Positions 50,255 through 63,689 are shown, counted from the stretch's first letter. The stretch: 64,000 nucleotides of DNA from Priapulus caudatus (GCF_000485595.1 NW_014577089.1:739283-803282), one strand, 5' to 3'. Numbers and translations are program-made. The notes: generated from the letters alone by a model not told the origin.

Positions 50255-50450
50255 NNNNNNNNNNGCGCCTCCCCATAGGTCAATTAATGGGCTAGAGTTA
50301 GTGAGAGCGGAAGGGAAATTGTCTGCGGCGGGCCCGCGCCCCGCCCACCCCCCCGTGGCACACGACGCCATGACACCGATAGTATCCCGCCGCCCGACTT
50401 TAGGTCGCCGGGGATACAAATTATTGCTTCCAACTGGGACTACGGCAGCA
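50255..50450. other. assembly gap and GC-rich block
   Basis: Ten Ns (50255-50264) are followed by about 150 bp of GC-rich sequence (GCGGCGGGCCCGCGCCCCGC). It differs sharply in composition from both sides. No gene was recognised. It could be a repeat fragment or a misjoined end. Confidence 0.6.
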
Positions 50451-50616
50451 GATGACCTGCGTAATTATAGCAAAGCCATACATCAAGCTAGAAACATATG
50501 AACAAGGTTCGAGAGATAATTTGGAATATTATTAAGATTTCCAACACGTTTATCCTCTACAAAGACCAAAGCATCCGTTTTAGGTTTTCGTTTAATGAGA
50601 GCCAGCTTCTAGCACA

Positions 50617-50654
50617 GTGGTATATATATATATATATATAATTTTTTATGTTAA

Positions 50655-50703
<49 letters not shown>

Positions 50704-50799
50704 TTTTATTTTTTTATATTATATCTATATATATATATAGAGATGAGCAGGAGAGGGGAGAGAGAGAGAGCAGAGAGAGCAGACGAGAGAAGAGGAGAT

Positions 50800-50834
<35 letters not shown>

Positions 50835-50965
50835 GAGAGAAGAGAGAGAGGAGGACGAGAGGCAGAGACTGAGAGAGAAGAGACAGAGACAGAGGACAGA
50901 GACAGAGACAGAGACAGAGACAGAGAGACAGAGAGAGGACGATGACGAGAGATGAGGAGCAGAGT
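50617..50965. repeat. (AT)n, poly-T and (GA)n simple repeats
   Basis: A short (TA)n, about 40 T, another AT run, then about 220 bp of (GA)n and GAGACA repeats. Open frames over it are artefacts. Confidence 0.95.
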
Positions 50966-51226
50966 AGAGAAGAATTTCTGCTGAGATGCACAAAGTGAAA
51001 AATAACTGAAAAACAAATATGTATTAGAAAAATTTTAATCTCATACAATAAAAAAATTGAAACCTACAATTTTTCTTCATATCATCATTTCGTGGGAAAA
51101 CCACAAAAACAATAATAATCATAGTTTAAAACGAATTAATCACTGGACTAAATTTAAATTTAAAAAGCAATAGAAACCCAAAACAGACACATATTATGTA
51201 TACACCTTATTATACACGCACGTGCC

Positions 51227-51775
51227 GTGCCCCTAATTGACCTAGCGCTACCAAACTTGGTATACTTACACATCTTGGGGAGAAGGTGTGTCGCGTACCA
51301 AAACCAGGTCACTACAACCTTTAGCTTGACCTTAATTATATTTCCCTTCCGCTCTATAACTCGGCCCCTAATTGGCCTAGCGCTACCAAACTTGCTATAC
51401 TTACACACCTTGGGAAGAATGTGTGTCGCGTACCAAAACCAGGTCACTGCGGCTTTTATTTGACATTGACCTTGACATTGACCTTTATCATATTTCCTTT
51501 CCGCTCTATAACTCGGCCCCTAATTGACTTAGCGCGACCAAACTTGGTATACTTATACACATCTTGGGGAGAAGGTGTGTCGCGTACCGAAACCAGGTCA
51601 CTGCAACCTTTATTTGACATTGACCTTGACCTTGACCTTCATCATATTTTCCTTCCGCTCTATAACTCGGCCCCTAATTGACCTAGCACGACCAAACTTT
51701 GTATACTTACACATCTTGGGGAGAACACGGGGGATACATGTAGTTGGCGACAACTGCCCTTTCTAGTTATATTAG
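51227..51775. repeat. CTATAACTCGGCCCCTAATTG tandem array, about 4 units
   Basis: Units of about 130-155 bp contain CTAATTGACCTAGCGCGACC, AAACTTGGTATACTTACACA, TCTTGGGGAGAAGGTGTGTC, AAACCAGGTCACTGCAACC and TGACATTGACCTTGACC. The array ends in GGGATACATGTAGTTGGCG, as does the copy at 11440-11695. Confidence 0.85.
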
Positions 51776-52498
51776 TAATAATTTTATGCTCATCCAAAGA
51801 GCATATGTAATAAGGTAGGAAAACCATTATAATTTCACTTATTTGGATTTTGAATATTAAATGAAATGAACTGGCAGCGGTGTATCCGTCCGTACCTTGC
51901 ACTCGTCTCGTCATAGTACATGCATTGCAGCTGTCTCGCATGCTGTCCATGTTATCTCAAATGACACCAAATCAAGGTCATAGTTATAGACGTATATTAG
52001 TATTATTTGAACCATCATATTAGCAGGAAGACCATGAGTCCTTTTATCTAGCTAGACCCTTCGCTAATTATATTATTCAACTATTTTCAATAGGCCAAAC
52101 TAAAAGAGCGAAAAACAGTAGAATTTAAAATGCACAGTACAGTATTACGCATTTTTAGTTATATCCAACTTGCACATTTATGTGCAAACGCCAGTAATCT
52201 TCTATATATATATACTTGGTTTCTCAAGTACTCGGTAAAAAGCTCGTTTTCAAATACCGTATTTGTGCAAGAGCAGATCATATTATATAGGGCCTGTGAA
52301 AATAACTGGGGGCCATACTTGCTTATAGCTTCAGGATTATTACTATTTATTTACTTATTATAATATTTATTATTAGCTTCAGGAGCGAGTAATAAAACAT
52401 TTTTGTTTTCATTCACTCATGATAATATTATGTTGGGATCACTTGGGATTCCAATCGCAGTTAAAAATATATCCTTTTTATCAATACCGCTGTCGATT

Positions 52499-52660
52499 AC
52501 TATTACCTCCGCCCAACGGAGGTTATGTGATCGCTCTTGTGTGTTAGTGTGTTCGCGCGATCGATATTAGCGCGTGAGTTAGCAGCAGGCCAGTCAGTCA
52601 GCAGCAGCCAGCAGCTTGTAACACATACATGTTACATGCTGGCGGAGGTATGCACTCTCC
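52499..52660. repeat. CCTCCGCC...GGCGGAGG repeat upstream of aldolase-like gene
   Basis: TACCTCCGCCCAACGGAGGT opens a 140-bp unit that closes with GGCGGAGGTATGCACTCTCC. It is related in its ends to the repeat at 14040-14312. It lies about 200 bp before the aldolase-like start codon. Confidence 0.6.
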
Positions 52661-52863
52661 GTGAGTGCCCTCTGTTTAGTTGGCAGTGTTTTCCTTCTGT
52701 GTTAGCTTATCATAAAATACATACTTTGGTCTATGAAAACCTGCCTGTCTCAGATAATACGGGTTCACTTCGGTCGGGTGATTGGTAGGTTAGTAAATAC
52801 GCATATGCTGCATATATTCTGGTGGGTGGTACAAGTACACAACTCCCTGTTAGGTCAGTCAAA

Positions 52864-53829
52864 ATGGCCGGTTTGATGCGTAGGGTCCTCCCGTTATCGC
52901 TACAGTTTGCAAAGGGTGTGTTTGTCAAGCGAACCCCGCGACTCCACCCTTCAGCTGCCCTCGGCTGCCGGGCTTACGCTTCCGCTTGGACAACCGCGCA
53001 ATGTGACGATCCGTCTAGGGCGAAGGAGTTAAACAGGTAATATCAATACAATGTTCACGGGTCGCATACCGGGTGCGCGTACATTTTACGCAGTTAGTTC
53101 GCCCGACGGCTGAAAACTGATTGCATATATACAGATACCAGGGACCCGTTGCCCATATCTCAGCATCAAGTGATTCAGATTAGGGTAGACCCGTCTCAGT
53201 CAAATACAGGTCGTTATGGATGTTGAACATCGCTAGATGGTTATTTTGGTTGGTGAAGGTTTTAGTCGGCATCATATTTCTCTCACGCTGTACCCGGTAT
53301 GTGCGGCGCTTACACGAAGAGCGAGTCTCGTGCCGTTGCAAACGATTTCGCTTCCCTTTATTTCATAAAGTTCACAATCCCCTCTACGGCACAAATTCTT
53401 CCAAAATAACTTTCCCAATTTTGTATTCTCATGTTATGTACATTATATCAGGGGTGGATAAAAGAGATCCCTATTAGATCTCCTAACTTGTCATAATGTC
53501 ATTATTAGCACCTGATTATATGTAGGCAAGCACGCGTGGATCTGGCAGCCGTCTACCGCATCCTTGACGATCTGCAGTTCGGGGAGGGTGTTTGTAATCA
53601 CATCACTCTCATGGCTCCGGCCCAGTCCGGCCACGGAAATGTGATGCTCCTTATCCCATATGGCTTGCACTGGAGCGAGGTTCGTTCTTGTCGTATACAG
53701 CGTATTGTCTTTGATATTTAAACGATTGCCACATAAACAGTATGTAAAATCAGGACGTGAGACATCTTGTGTTCTCTTGATAAAATCCGATTATCATCAA
53801 AAAGCTTTGCAAGCAGGTTAGTATTGTAA

Positions 53830-53866
<37 letters not shown>

Positions 53867-55199
53867 TATGGGTGTTGTGTATGTGCGCGTGCGTGCCAGT
53901 GCTCCGTGGCGTTGTGTGTTGCGTGCGTGCGTGTGTTCGCGCGCGTGTGTGTATCACGAAATTCCAGCTGCACAATATCATTTTATGTGTTTAAAAAGGT
54001 TACGGCATCGAGCCTCGTTGGACTAGATGACAAGCTGCAAGTTGTGGAAGGAGATGGAATGGCTGAAACAACCGCTGCATGTATTCACACAGAGTTACAT
54101 CGCGCACGCCCTGATGCGTCTTGCGTGCTCCATGTACACCCACCCTACTCGACCGCGATAGGTTAGCGTGATGAGAATATACACTCACACGTATATATTC
54201 TTTTAATTATCTGGCTTTCATGCGTTTCTAGTCGTCAGTGTTTATATTGCTATCAAATGTTGATCTGTCACTTGTAGAGGCAGTATAGCGGCTGCGCGGT
54301 CAGGTGCAGAGGTAGAATGTGGGAGGGAATCATGTCGTTGTTGAATGAAAGAATATGGTTGGGGAGACATGATGTGAAAGCGACATCGATATTCAAGAGA
54401 TGAAGAGGGTAGATTGTAATTTTTCCCTATGAAACGAATTATAAATGATAATCGAGAGGATACGCGAACGCCGTGTGGCCGCACATGCTTGCTATAATCT
54501 TAGAAAATCCCGATGTTCCCGCAGGATTACTAAAGGATTGCGGGCTGCTGATGGTACATCAGAATTCTGCCCGCTTCTTTAAGAACGTAGCCTACGATCG
54601 GAGCTACAGCGGTCTCGCTGATGTAAGCGAGGAGGGCAGGCGGTTAGGCGAGGTGATAGGGGACAAGGAGATCTTGGTGATGTGTAACCATGGAGTCGTC
54701 GCCGCTATGCCAAACACCGCGCAGGCGTTCGATCACGTTTACTATTTCGAACGCGCCAGCATGTTTCAGGTATTTGCAGGTTTGGATAATGACGGGTAGA
54801 TATGGAAAGCTGTGTGCAACGCGGTAATGCACAGGTTAACCTTTCTGATGGCAAATAAAATAAATGTTGAATGATAAACTGATGAATGTAGACGGTCAAA
54901 AGTATGTAGCCGATATGATGAATTTATTATCATCATAAATTAATGCCCGCTATACGGTTATGTTATGAGAAGTTAATTTCTTCAATGTAATGCCTGAGTG
55001 GCGTAAAATACCACTTTTCACGTTTATTAAATTACAGGTGTTGGCAATGTCGTGCAACAGTGAGTTGGATTTGATTCCGAAGCCCATTCTTGAGTTGACC
55101 TGGAATCAATCGCGAAAGAATTTGGATTTTTTCGCCAAATGCCACTTCGACGCAATGAAGAGAGCTTTGCTGAGGAGGTGCCCTGACTTTGCCGACTAA
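52864..55199 (+). CDS. class II aldolase/adducin-domain protein, probably mitochondrial (5 exons)
   Basis: Exons 52864-53036, 53526-53679, 53999-54161, 54525-54769 and 55038-55199 join in phase to 298 residues. The first about 40 residues are Arg-rich with no acidic residue and end CRAY|ASAW, a typical matrix-protease site (R-x-Y|A/S). The fold region follows: RVDLAAVYRILDDLQFGEGV, NHITL, LLIPYGLHWSEVTASSLV, then metal-binding CVLHVHPPYSTAI (two His), MVHQNSARFFKNVAYD, and MCNHGVVAAMPNTAQAF (third His), ending in a helical tail. These His match the zinc ligands of fuculose-phosphate aldolase-type enzymes. Substrate is unknown. It resembles bacterial-type putative class II aldolases more than the adducin head or APIP. 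The alternative continuation of exon 4 upstream of 54525 is rejected because the GL|LKD joint fits the family. Confidence 0.82.
53825..53965. repeat. (TA)n and GT/GC-rich microsatellites in aldolase intron 2
   Basis: (AT)n of about 38 bp, then GTGCGCGTGCGTGCC-type sequence close to the exon-3 acceptor at 53997-53998, whose own polypyrimidine tract is weak (TTTATGTGTTTAAAAAG). Confidence 0.85.
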
Positions 55200-55768
55200 T
55201 CTAGCTTCCGATTTATGTTGCGTGCGTCGATCCCCTCATCGCGAGTGTAGTAAAAATGCAAAACGTTTTCACTAGCGAGACAAGTACTCACAGTTGTTGT
55301 TGCACTCACACTTCGCGCGAGCTGTGTGCGCTGTTCGCAGCATAAACGTGCTATAGCTGGCGCAGGTACTCTGCAGATCAGCTGGTGTACTGATACTCTC
55401 GTATTGATAACTAACAAGACGGTATCGTTGTCTGTTATTTACTCGTCTTGGCACCTGTTCGTTTTGCGGATGTACAAGACAGCCAACGTGAGAACCAGCA
55501 TGTGTGGTTAAATATCGAGCGCGTGTAATCTGCAATGGAGGCAGTCGTTTATCTGATATGCGGGCGCATGCCCCTATTTCGATTAGCATGTTGTCACGGG
55601 CACATTTTTTATCATTCTAGTCGACAGCTTCCGAAGCCGATGAATTCCGCTCATAAGTAGAACCACGGTAAGGTTCGTTGGCGGTTATAACGGTGCGTGT
55701 GGTACGAGTGCATATATATATGCACGTACGAGTACATTCCCATATCCCATGTACCTGTGAGTGTGGTT

Positions 55769-56001
55769 CAAGGGGTCGTTGTATCGTTGTCGTCGTATCA
55801 GGTACTACAGATATGTACCCGAGGTACATGTATGTATACACAAAGTGTTCCAGACTTGTACTACAGAAGTGTACCCTAACCCTAACGCTAACCCTAACCC
55901 TAACCCTAAACATACCTCATATAAAAAATATAAACATAATACTAAACAACCTAAAACTGCCTCGGGTACATATCTGTAGTACCTGATACGACAACGACCC
56001 C
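55769..56001. mobile_element. telomere-motif inverted-repeat element, third copy
   Basis: The left end AAGGGGTCGTTGTATCGTTG (with a small internal duplication) leads to CAGGTACTACAGATATGTAC. The core holds CCCTAACCCTAACGCTAACC and further CCCTAA repeats. The right end GTACCTGATACGACAACGAC mirrors the left. The longer right half matches the minus strand of 10552-10680 (ACCTCATATAAAAA, AAACAACCTAAAACT). Confidence 0.85.
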
Positions 56002-56214
56002 ATCTGCGTGAGTGTGTGGAGTAACTATTATAATCGCAAACCCCACTTCCCGCTCACCTTTTATTTTACCACGCAACCGACGTGCGAGACTTTTTTTTAA
56101 CGGCTTATCGAAGAGATTGTTAGTAATTCTGCAAAGTTTTAGAAAACTCGGTGTTAGTCAAAAAGATGTGTTAGCCTACATCTCCGCAGCGCACGGGTAG
56201 ACACATGACGTAGT

Positions 56215-56450
56215 GATATATGAGCGCTACCACGGCACTTGGAGCGTTTCAATAAAATATGATGCTAAATAACTACGAAATCTATTTACTACCAACGTCT
56301 TAATGTTTCTCTACTCTCTTTCGCCTATTATTGCCAACAATTTCCTGTAAATGCCGTGCAAATTCTCCTCTGCAACACACATGTACACCGCGCGCACGCT
56401 GCCGCACACTGACACATACAGGAGAGTCTCTAACGCAATATACGTTGATA
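56215..56450. mobile_element. single-arm fragment of the foldback family
   Basis: CACGGCACTTGGAGCGTTTCAATAAA.. then CGTCTTAATGTTTCTCTACT, CTTTCGCCTATTATTG, AAATGCCGTGCAAATTCTCC and CTGCAACACACATGTACACC match the left arm of 141-1145 in order, at roughly 80% identity by eye. Confidence 0.8.
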
Positions 56451-57282
56451 ATGTAAATGTACGCGATTTTACCAGTTTGGTTTGACGGAATCTGACATTT
56501 ACCAAAACATACGTACCAAATTAACCACTACTCATTGTTAATTATAAAATACCCTACAAAAATATCGCAGACTAAATGATGCGGTGGTCGGAATAATCAG
56601 CACGTGACGGTCGGTCCATCATTTCACCAGGGTCTCAATTGTCTGATATGGTGTCAGTCCGTGTGACATATAAGTGGTCTCAGTGATGCACTACTTCTTA
56701 TCTGCATATGTCTGCCCTTTGTATCGATTGCTATTTACATAACCTGTCGAGACGCTGATTCTTAAACAAACGTGTGTGCGTGCCCGCGCGTTACAGGTCT
56801 CATCTTTACATGTCCAACCTTCCTAGCATTGACGTCGCTTTGTCTTTACGCGCGTGCCGAGCTTCTGTAACTGTCATACCCTTCCCTGTTCCATTCAGGA
56901 CGTCCCTCCTCGTTTCATCTTCCACGACAGCCATTGAGACGCCCTCGGATCTCATCCCAAGGTCCATTACTCCCCGAGACATGTACTCCGAATAGCCTGA
57001 TTGGCCACGCACTTATCTCAGGTACGATTAACTTACCTGGGCTGCGCGCGCACGTTTCGCAACGTTAAACTTGCCTACCTGTATCGTACTTTCGACCAAT
57101 GGCGAGGGCAGGTACGCGTAATGCACTGTACCTCTCTGTGCCCCTATGCTAGACGTTTTAATGACAACAGCGTGCGATCACTGGCACACAAACTAGTTAC
57201 ACAGTCACTGTTGGTGGAAGTTGTGTGTGGGTGTCTTGTATTCTCGTCTTGGTGAATAGGAAACTGAGATTTTGGTAGCATT

Positions 57283-57967
57283 ATGGCAGCGGCGGCGTAC
57301 CTGGTGGTCTTTTACTGTGCAACTTCGGGACAAAACGACGAAAATCTTGGAGCCGACGAAGAAGAGATCGTTCTACTGGTGTGGTTAGTGATAGACATAG
57401 CTAACAACAAGGTAAGTCGATCGACGTTCGAATAAAAAGATGACACTGTTGGTTTGATCTTCTCGTCGGGGTAGGGGGTTCTTGATAACGCTGTACGTAC
57501 ATGTCTGTTCCAGCGAAGTAGAGAGCGCAAACATATATAGGCTGTGCATGCCACGAGCAGGTGTGTACTCACATACATGCATGTCACCTTCAATAGGTGC
57601 TTTCCGGATATCTGTTCTCAACAGGTGCGAGTGAATTCTGAGAGTCGTTCTGCTATTACGTTATATCACTGCTTCGCACCCGACGGGTTAATTAGCCAAA
57701 GGTTGACAATGGGTGGAGGTGGATTTGTTTTGTAATTATTCGGGAAGCAGAATATCTAATATAATTTTGGCAGTGTCACCTTCAGGACTGTGGCTGCATG
57801 TTATGAGCCATAGTTATTTTCATTAAAATCATTGTTCATTAAAATTGCTCCATTCGTTCCTACTAGAAAAACGTATCCGATCTGCCATATCTCCCCAGCG
57901 AATTCACCGCACCCTACTACACACACACACACACACCCCACACACACACATCACATATATATATATA

Positions 57968-58026
<59 letters not shown>

Positions 58027-58912
58027 CGCGCGCGTGCGTGCGGGCTTGTGCGTGCGTGTGTGTATATATATATATAATATTTCTAGCCGATCTTCGAGCA
58101 ATTTATCGATGATCGATTTATATGTAAACGAAATGCACGGCTATAAATATAATCACACCTGTACGGCGCACCTCACTGCATAGCGGTTGTGAGAAAGTGG
58201 GCGGACTTGTTCGAGCGCCGTGCATCACTGCCCCACACCCTCATCGGCTTTATGTTGAACCCTTATGTCTGCGTCTGGAAATGACCTGCCTGAACGACTT
58301 GTGCGTCGGAAATCGAATGGCAAAAGTTGATCTAGTTTTCTCCGAGAATCTGGACGCCAAGCGGGAAAATCGAGGGCGACCCCTCCTCGTCGTCCTTTAA
58401 AAGCAGTGTCAGTGGACGGCACAAAGGTGCTGAAAAGGGAAAGCCCGTTTCGCTCGGGTATTTGTGTTTAAATACACTGGGTTTACTGTACCGTGCAAAT
58501 TGTAGGTCTACAGCACAGCGCACAGGCATGGGTGCACGCGCATTCGCAGGGACGCGGCAAACCGCCAATTGCACCAGACCGCATATACCTACCTATACAC
58601 GCATACATATCCCCCTATAGCAAAACTGAGAATCGAAATGTGATCGTAATTTCGATTCAGTAAGATAATACATTAATAACGATACATTCAAATTTAGTAA
58701 GTTAAGTTTAGTAATTAAATTATTAGTAATGAAATATACAAATTTACTCGGCAACTGTACACTGCCGTTTACGTGTCGAAAAATAGTTGCTCGAGGATTT
58801 AAAAGATAATTAGCGTGCGCGTTTTCTCCTTTGTCATAGCATTTAACATAATATATATATTAGGCACAATTTCCATCGTAATAATGATTGAGCAACCCGT
58901 ACAAATCGTACA

Positions 58913-58982
<70 letters not shown>

Positions 58983-59768
58983 GAAGGGGATTCCAGCATG
59001 GTGTGAAAACATGAAAGCGAGATAGTCTGTCTACTTCCTGCGCGGAGAATCTCCTACCACCATCGCAGACCGCATCCGCCCCGATCACGGCATGCACAAT
59101 ACATCGCGTCATACAAACTCTCAAATGGCGTGGCATTGTGTCGCGAAAGTGCCGTCTCGTGGTGCCAGCATATTGCTGGTGTCGCAGCGCTACCGTGTCC
59201 ACGATGACTCACGCTCGTCTCCATATATATATATTATATACATGTATGTAGTAAATACACAGTGTTGCTTGACTGATGGAGCCCTACGATGCAGGCGCGG
59301 TGGACAAATTACCTGCATACACTCTTTATAATTATCGCTGGCGAACTGCGCAGACGGATGTTGCCACCGAGTGCTGTCAACCTGTAGCGTTTATTTACGG
59401 CGATCGCCCTGGGTGTTATATGCATTTATTTGCGCCCTCGTGTTTCCCTAACCTGTTTCGAGCAACTGCTGTCACCTGTTGCTTCGCGCGAGCTTACAAC
59501 GAGGCTCTATAGTCCGACTGCTCCTCGCCATTAGACATGGGCTGTTGCAGCGCAGCGTGGTGAAAGCGTATATATAAAACTTCGTTTTAGATGAAGCATA
59601 AAGCGAGGCGGTTTTATTTTAGATCGCCCGGAGCCTGTCCGTTTGTTGACGGCGTTTATGCTTTAGACAATGCCGCCCTACTCGGCTCCCGACAACTCAC
59701 GCGTTGCTGTGTGTCGCATGACTATAGCGCTTGTACGCACAGGCGGAACACGCTCTCAGAAGGAAACG

Positions 59769-59814
<46 letters not shown>

Positions 59815-62800
59815 TGTATAGTTGCGTCTCATTATAGCTTATTACATATGCGACACGGCGTCAGCTTTGTCTGTTCGTTCCAACCCGCCTACATAAACGC
59901 GTACTACAGCTTGTAACGCGACGCGCATTCGTCATCAAGGCGACAGCTTGTAGCATCGCAATGCTCGGGGCGTGACTAAGCATGTTGCATCAAACTTAAG
60001 TTTTACTCCTCGCATCCTTGAGAACATTTTCTGAATTTCGTAAGTAGCTGAGCCGGAGCGTTATAGGCGATAATGACTTGCAAGCCGCCAGCGCAGCATA
60101 TGCCGCCGCGTTGCTCGCGCGAGCGTTCGTGAAACTGTAAACCAGTTTTATTTTTATAGAATCTTATAGAGTGAAAGAGTCCCGCCTTATTCATCCCACT
60201 TGTTTTTATGGTTTAATTGTTCTCCGCTGCGTGTCGTCGAGAAAAGAGCTCTAGAGGAGAGAAGAAAAGAGAGAGAGAAAATGCTCGTCTAATATATAAA
60301 TAAACGTCGGCTAGGAACATAAACGATAAAACATAAATCTCAAACGGCGACCCGTTACCCGTTCACTCTCGTCGCAGATCGTCATACTAATATATCTGTG
60401 TCACGTCATATCTTCGCACGCGAACAAATATCCGCCATGTGTTGTGTCTAGGCCATCTATCATCGAGTGTCCTTTCCTTGGACGGTCCGGACATGTCGGG
60501 TCGCGGTTCTCGTAGGCGTAGCACGTAACTGGAGTCATTGGATTATAACTGTTATAACCGTGAATATTTTTTTACGTCGAATGTTCGATTAGTAAACATT
60601 TATTTTCTTGCCTCGCAGGTGGTGGCAGTTCAGCATTCATACGTCAAACCACAGACTGCTGACATTAACGATGTAATTTTGACCGAGGACTGCAGACAAC
60701 AGACAGGCCTGCAAGAGAATGCTATAAAGAGCGCACAGCCTCTCGAACAAGTTCTAGAACAGGTAATTAGTGTCGGGTCGTCTACCCTTGTAGACGAGCT
60801 CGTCGCTGCATAACATGTTACTTACTACGCGGGTAGATCTAGCTGATCGGCTGCTATGTGGAATGTGGCATTATTGTGCTGCGCAGAGTAAGGGTTGCGG
60901 GAGCAGCCGATCGCAGCGTTCCTGTAGTCGTGTTCGCGAATCTTCAGCGTGCATATATAGCAGAACCTGTATCGTCGTGACTATGGCGCAGAGCTGAAGA
61001 GAGTACGAAGAAACGAGTCTGTTTTCGTTGTACGTAGGCTACTGTCCTTATCAACAGCCGTTATTTGAGTACACTTCCTCCACTATTCCAACATGATTGG
61101 TTTAGCACGACCATGATAATCGACTCATAATACGTATAGGATGTACTATACTATACGATGTTAAATAGGAGTTACGAGTTAAATCTACTAATAGGAAAAA
61201 CCCAAAAAGGTCTGTTTCATCTTATTTCGTGTCACCTGTCATATCGGCGTGTCATTAACACAGGCTTAAATCTTCAGTGCAGTACATAACAGACATAGTA
61301 TAGAATTAATACATAACAGAAATACACTGGCTCTTCGAGTAGTGAAGCAGATATCGATATGTGGGTCGTATGGGCGTGCATCCGGGTGACAAGATATTCT
61401 CTAGATTTATTCAAATTATTTTGATAATTATTCGGATTATACGTCACTATTCGACGGAGGATGACCCACTGTGTGATGTTATAGCTGTAGGAATAGTGAT
61501 ATGACTGAGCTGCAAAGTCGTACGGTGATTAGCAGCGACATGTTGCTTCTGACAGAACAGGTAGCGTATTTGCTAGGCGCATTCTCCAAAATGCCCGCCG
61601 GCGCTTGGTTCGCCATTTCCACAGTTTCGCATTCATTGTCGATCATGCGCTGAAGTTCTATTCTCACCAAGGTCTCAACAGTCACATCAACTGATTCATT
61701 TACAGTCGAATATTCTCTGGTTGATGCAACGCAGCTATCTCTACACCGCAGGAGCTTGTGCGGAAAAAATTCGTGCTCGTCATTATATTAAACAGATATA
61801 ATATAACACATATTGTTCAAATATTATTATTCGACCCATTTAATTTGCATTGCAAGTTACAGTCGATTGCTTGTGTGCATTTTAAATAAGGTATTTCGTT
61901 CAATTTATCTGGCCAATTATCGCACAGTCCGTGTAAAAAGTGCATCTTCTTGTATTTCGTTGTTGAGCCTTTCTTTTTTTCGCCTCATGCAGCACTGTTA
62001 ACGTTCACTTGTCAGTAAAAGGTTCCATTTATAAACCAATTAAATTACAAATTTGAACTGAAATTCAGAACTTAAGATGGAACTCTATATATTTCCACTG
62101 GCTACGAGTCATAGGTCCCTTAATTCTCATGTGTATATGCGCGCATACGATAATTAAAAGCCAGGTATTCTCAAGAAGTTGTATGCAGGACTTAGGCATA
62201 GCTAAGTAATATACACGATACGCAATAAATTTGGTTTATGCACGCGTCCTTTGAATGCGACGTAGTTTTTGAGACCACTAAATAAGTCTAGTGTTTAACA
62301 TATAGAATACCTTTCGCTTTGAAACGCACTTAGAGCGCACTATTGAGATATGAAGACGCCTGTGTGTTGCGCGCGCGTGTGGTTGTAGGTGTGCGTGCGT
62401 GTGTGCGTGTAGGTGTAGTCAATTTAGACTTGCCCTTGGGTTCAAATCACCCCTACCCCTAACGCGTGCGCACACACAAACGTCCATCTTTCATTTTCGA
62501 CTGCAGGTCGTACACTCCCTATCGGTAGCGTTGTCAAACCATGCAGTGTGCCGATTGATTAATGGAGACTGGCATGGGCAGATTTGTCTGCATAAAACGT
62601 CACGTATTAGCGGGAAATTAACTGTAAAGTTTTATTCCAGCCATGCATGGTTCTGCCTTAGGCGGTGTAAAAGAGCAATGCTATACGTAAATTTAAAATC
62701 CTTCGTTCTGTAAATAACGTAGAATCGAAATTAGTATAATCGTGCAACTATTTGATTGCTTTTTAGCAAGAAATAAACCTCATTTTGCTGAAATTCAATA

Positions 62801-63612
62801 GTGGTACACCTCGCGAATTCCGAACTTCCGGGAATGCTTTGTTGTGCGGCCACAATGCAAACATTAGAAGAAACATAACACTAAATAAACACACTTAGTC
62901 AAACCAATACAGGACTAGCCGTAATGCTATCGCTTGATAAATAACAGCCAGTATATGTAAAACTTTTTATACTGTTACTGCTGAACTTCATATCCTGTAC
63001 GTTCATTGCGATAATATAATGATGTACTCATAATATCAAGAGTATATAAATAATCCTTCTTTATATGCTCTTGATAATATTTCAATAGCAATGTCATGCC
63101 GAATATCGATATTAAAACTGTTATCATTTTTATGTTTTGAGCATAGTACATCAGTGTAGGGGGCCTACAAGGGGCGAGTGTTATACTGAAGTCAGTATTA
63201 ATATTTATACTCCAGCTTTTATATTTCAACTTATATGTAGTATTTTTCCCACATACATGCACAACATAACGCCTCACATAACACGCTACCATCAGCAAAT
63301 ATTACATTGGTCATGATTATACTGCTTCGCTGTACCAGCGGTGACCAGCACATGCACATTTATGATTTCTGTCGTGTTCTTAATTTTAGTTCGACCAGTT
63401 TGCCCGGACGAAGCTGCATGGAGATGCCGGCGGTTCGTTCCACTTCGTCACAGACGGTCAGCTGCATTTCAGGCAATGTCTGCATCCAGAGGCTGGCAAC
63501 AAGAATGTCGAACTCCCTCCCTATTTCTACAGCTTCTTCGACCTGAGAAAAGAATTTAAGAAATTCTACCACCAGGTGGAAGATGTCTCCTGCGTTAAGG
63601 ACATGTTAGATT
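57283..63612 (+). CDS. ESRP1: ESRP / fusilli family splicing regulator, 5' part
   Basis: ESRPs are epithelial nuclear RNA-binding proteins that set alternative splicing, binding GU-rich motifs through three RRMs. Only the N-terminal region is in the window. Exon 1 (57283-57411) encodes [38 protein letters not shown]. Exon 2 (60619-60762) carries [20 protein letters not shown]. Exon 3 begins at 63390 with FDQFARTKL and contains [20 protein letters not shown] and [16 protein letters not shown], strongly ESRP-like. It ends at a GTATCC (63612) or at an earlier GTGGAA. All joints are phase 0. The RRMs lie beyond the right edge. This gene predates the vertebrate ESRP1/ESRP2 split, so the symbol is by family only. 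Confidence 0.88.
57915..58078. repeat. (CA)n (TA)n (GT)n microsatellites in ESRP intron 1
   Basis: (CA)n, a short (TA)n, then about 100 bp of (TG)n grading into GCGCGTGCGTGC and ending in another (TA)n. Confidence 0.95.
58910..58985. repeat. (TA)n(GA)n microsatellite
   Basis: (AT)n of about 20 bp directly followed by about 50 bp of (GA)n in ESRP intron 1. Confidence 0.95.
59770..59813. repeat. (TA)n microsatellite
   Basis: About 42 bp of perfect (AT)n in ESRP intron 1. Confidence 0.95.
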
Positions 63613-63689
63613 GTATCCTTTTTGGGTGTGAGAAAGTGTATTATATAGATATGTATATATATATATATATATATATCTAAATCTAACAT

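Noticed and set aside
50617-51050. Open frames rich in Glu/Arg or Leu/Ser near 50.7 kb
   Set aside because: Pure (GA)n/poly-T low complexity, mirrored in several frames; no real protein signature.
54473-54524. Upstream extension of aldolase exon 4 (reading MLAIILENPDVPA)
   Set aside because: A good acceptor (GATGTTCCCGCAG) at 54524 and the phase-1 join to exon 3 give STAI-GLLKDCGLLMVHQNS, which fits the family; the extension does not.
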